From assembly GCA_002509665.1 (NCBI GenBank), contig DADN01000110.1, positions 1 through 7,914 on the forward strand: DNA of 7,914 bases, read 5' to 3'. The notes below the pieces were generated by a model that had not been told where the DNA came from, ran no database searches, and saw only the letters and a list, made by a program, of their open reading frames with translations. The DNA is from Methanobacterium sp. UBA8. GTDB lineage: Archaea; Methanobacteriota; Methanobacteria; Methanobacteriales; Methanobacteriaceae. Each line of letters opens with the position of its first letter. Position 1 is the stretch's first letter. Below, piece by piece: positions 6,367 through 7,914 of this stretch. A program made the position numbers and the translations under genes.

Positions 6367-7914
6367 ATGCAAAAGTGGATAGAACACCCCCTAATCAAAG
6401 ATCAAAAAATAGAATCACGGCTTTATCAACAACTTCTAGCTGCAGACGTGCTTAAAAAAGGAAACACAATGATAGTAGCACCTACAGCGCTCGGAAAGAC
6501 AATAGTAGCAGTTTTAGTTGGAGCGGAGCGGATCAAAAATTTCAAGGGCTCAAAAGTTCTCATTCTCGCACCAAGCAAGCCCCTCGTTGTCCAGCACGAG
6601 GAAAGCTTCAGGGAATTTTTAAACATTCCAGCAACATCCTTAACTGGTGATGTGAAGCCAGAAGAGAGAATTAAAAGATGGAACGATCATCAAGTCATAT
6701 GTGCAACCCCCCAGACCATAGAATCCGACTTAATATCATCAAGATATTCCTTGGAAAACGTTTCACTGGTTGTGTTTGATGAATGCCACAGAGGAGTTGG
6801 ATCTTATTCTTACGTTTATTTAGCAGGTAAATACCTGCAGCAGGGCAAGCATCCCCTGGTGCTTGGACTTACAGCTTCTCCAGGGTCTGTTGAAGATAAA
6901 ATTAATGAAGTATGCGAAAATCTCTTTATAAACGACGTGATCATTAAAAGTGAAGAAGATCCAGACGTTGCCCCATATTTCAATCCAGTAGAAGTTAAAT
7001 GGATAAAAACCGAACTTACAGAAGAGCTCAAAGAAATAAAAAAATGTATTGACACCACCTTAAAGGCAAGACTGAATACCCTTAAGAAAATGGGCGTTAT
7101 AAGGTCAGTGAATATGGGTAAAAAGGATGTTTTAATAGCTAAAGGGGCTGCCCAGAAAAGAATTGCACAGAGTTCTAATCCACCTAAAAAATGTTATTAT
7201 GCAGTTTCAGTACTAACTGCGGTTATAAATGCAATGCACGCTGCTGAACTTCTAGAGACCCAGGGAATAAATACTCTTGACAAGTACTTTGACCGGCTTA
7301 AAAAGAAAAGGACAAAGGCTGCTAAAGGCCTTCTCATGGATGAAGATTTTTCAAATGCAATTCGCCTCACCAAGAAAGCACATGAAAATGGAATTGAACA
7401 CCCGAAACTTCAATTATTGGCAGATATTCTAAAAAAAGAGCTTAATAACAAAGATTCTAAAATAATTGTTTTCACACAGTTTAGAGATACTGTAGATAGA
7501 ATATACGAAAAATGTGAGGAAGAAGGAATCAATGCAGTAAAATTCTTTGGCCAGGCTTCAAAAGAAGGTGAAAAAGGATTAACCCAGAAAAAACAAAAAG
7601 AAGTAATTAAAGCTTTTAAAATGGGCGTCTATGATGTTTTAATATCCACAAGTGTTGCCGAGGAAGGTATCGATATACCTGCAGTTGACCTTGTAATCCT
7701 TTACGAACCCGTCCCCTCAGAAATAAGAATGATACAGCGTCGTGGGAGAACTGGAAGAAAAAATAAAGGTAAAATGTATATTTTAATTACTAAAGGAACC
7801 AGAGATGAGGCTTATTACTGGACAAGTATTAATAAAGAAGCCATGATGAAAAAACAGCTGTCAAAGAGGGTTAAGCGAAATATAGCCCCAAATGAAATTG
7901 TAAAAATGCTCCCT
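6367..7914 (+). CDS. hef: Hef helicase-nuclease (FANCM/XPF family), 3'-truncated
   Basis: Hef unwinds and cuts stalled or branched replication forks and is the euryarchaeal relative of FANCM and XPF/Mus81. The frame stays open for 516 codons to the window end without a stop. It contains the SF2 helicase half: APTALGKT (residues 38-45, K44 in Walker A), [12 protein letters not shown] (motif Ia), DECH (138-141), TAS (169-171), a central insertion of about 140 residues, IIVFTQF (motif IV), [12 protein letters not shown] (427-438) and QRRGRTGR (457-464). Most relatives have Gly where A41 stands in Walker A. The ERCC4-type nuclease domain (GD-x-ERK-x-D) and helix-hairpin-helix expected after about residue 550 lie beyond the window, so a helicase-only protein cannot be excluded. 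In-frame ATGs at 6343 and 6349 are alternative starts, but lie in or just behind the proposed TATA box. WIEHPLI near the start matches the family N-terminus. Confidence 0.93.
   Translation, partial: MQKWIEHPLIKDQKIESRLYQQLLAADVLKKGNTMIVAPTALGKTIVAVLVGAERIKNFKGSKVLILAPSKPLVVQHEESFREFLNIPATSLTGDVKPEERIKRWNDHQVICATPQTIESDLISSRYSLENVSLVVFDECHRGVGSYSYVYLAGKYLQQGKHPLVLGLTASPGSVEDKINEVCENLFINDVIIKSEEDPDVAPYFNPVEVKWIKTELTEELKEIKKCIDTTLKARLNTLKKMGVIRSVNMGKKDVLIAKGAAQKRIAQSSNPPKKCYYAVSVLTAVINAMHAAELLETQGINTLDKYFDRLKKKRTKAAKGLLMDEDFSNAIRLTKKAHENGIEHPKLQLLADILKKELNNKDSKIIVFTQFRDTVDRIYEKCEEEGINAVKFFGQASKEGEKGLTQKKQKEVIKAFKMGVYDVLISTSVAEEGIDIPAVDLVILYEPVPSEIRMIQRRGRTGRKNKGKMYILITKGTRDEAYYWTSINKEAMMKKQLSKRVKRNIAPNEIVKMLP

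Noticed and set aside
6258..6455. 65-codon plus-strand frame starting with TTG ahead of hef
   Set aside because: It overlaps the hef coding region in another frame, starts with TTG without a ribosome binding site, and its product has no family resemblance. The region reads better as promoter.
6816..7058. Minus-strand open frame within hef
   Set aside because: It is antisense to conserved helicase motifs and Ser/Thr-rich, without start signals.

Overview
This window looks like chromosomal DNA from a euryarchaeal methanogen, most likely of the Methanobacteriales (Methanobacterium-like). The reasons are the gene families present (a Bud32 kinase region of the Kae1-Bud32 type, archaeal S15, an archaeal RecJ/DHH nuclease, aconitase X and the euryarchaeal helicase-nuclease Hef), the AT-rich non-coding DNA, TATA-box promoters and GGTGAT-type ribosome binding sites. 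The taxonomic call is inference from protein families; no rRNA or other marker is visible.

Layout. Bases 1-3633 carry a same-strand (+) informational cluster: the 3' part of bud32 (cut by the window start), a DUF5946-type gene, an XTP/dITP diphosphatase (Ham1/RdgB), ribosomal protein S15 and a RecJ-like DHH nuclease whose start overlaps the S15 end. Bud32, Ham1, S15 and RecJ form a familiar archaeal neighbourhood linking tRNA modification, nucleotide-pool cleaning, translation and replication; the DUF5946 gene looks like an insertion. A U-rich terminator follows recJ. A 335-base AT-rich gap leads to the large subunit of an aconitase X enzyme (probable phosphomevalonate dehydratase of the archaeal mevalonate pathway, 3969-5156). 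It ends convergently with a six-helix membrane protein of the DUF4013 type on the minus strand (5262-6116), with two hairpins between them. A divergent promoter region (6117-6366) then separates that gene from hef, the FANCM/XPF-type fork helicase-nuclease. Hef is open to the window end, so only its helicase half is visible.

I see no mobile element, CRISPR array, rRNA or tRNA, and no clearly new multi-gene system. The most interesting signals are regulatory: three tandem hairpins directly before the S15 ribosome binding site, a perfect 15-bp palindrome abutting a TATA box only about 25 bases before the hef start (suggesting a regulated leaderless transcript), and paired hairpins between the convergent genes.
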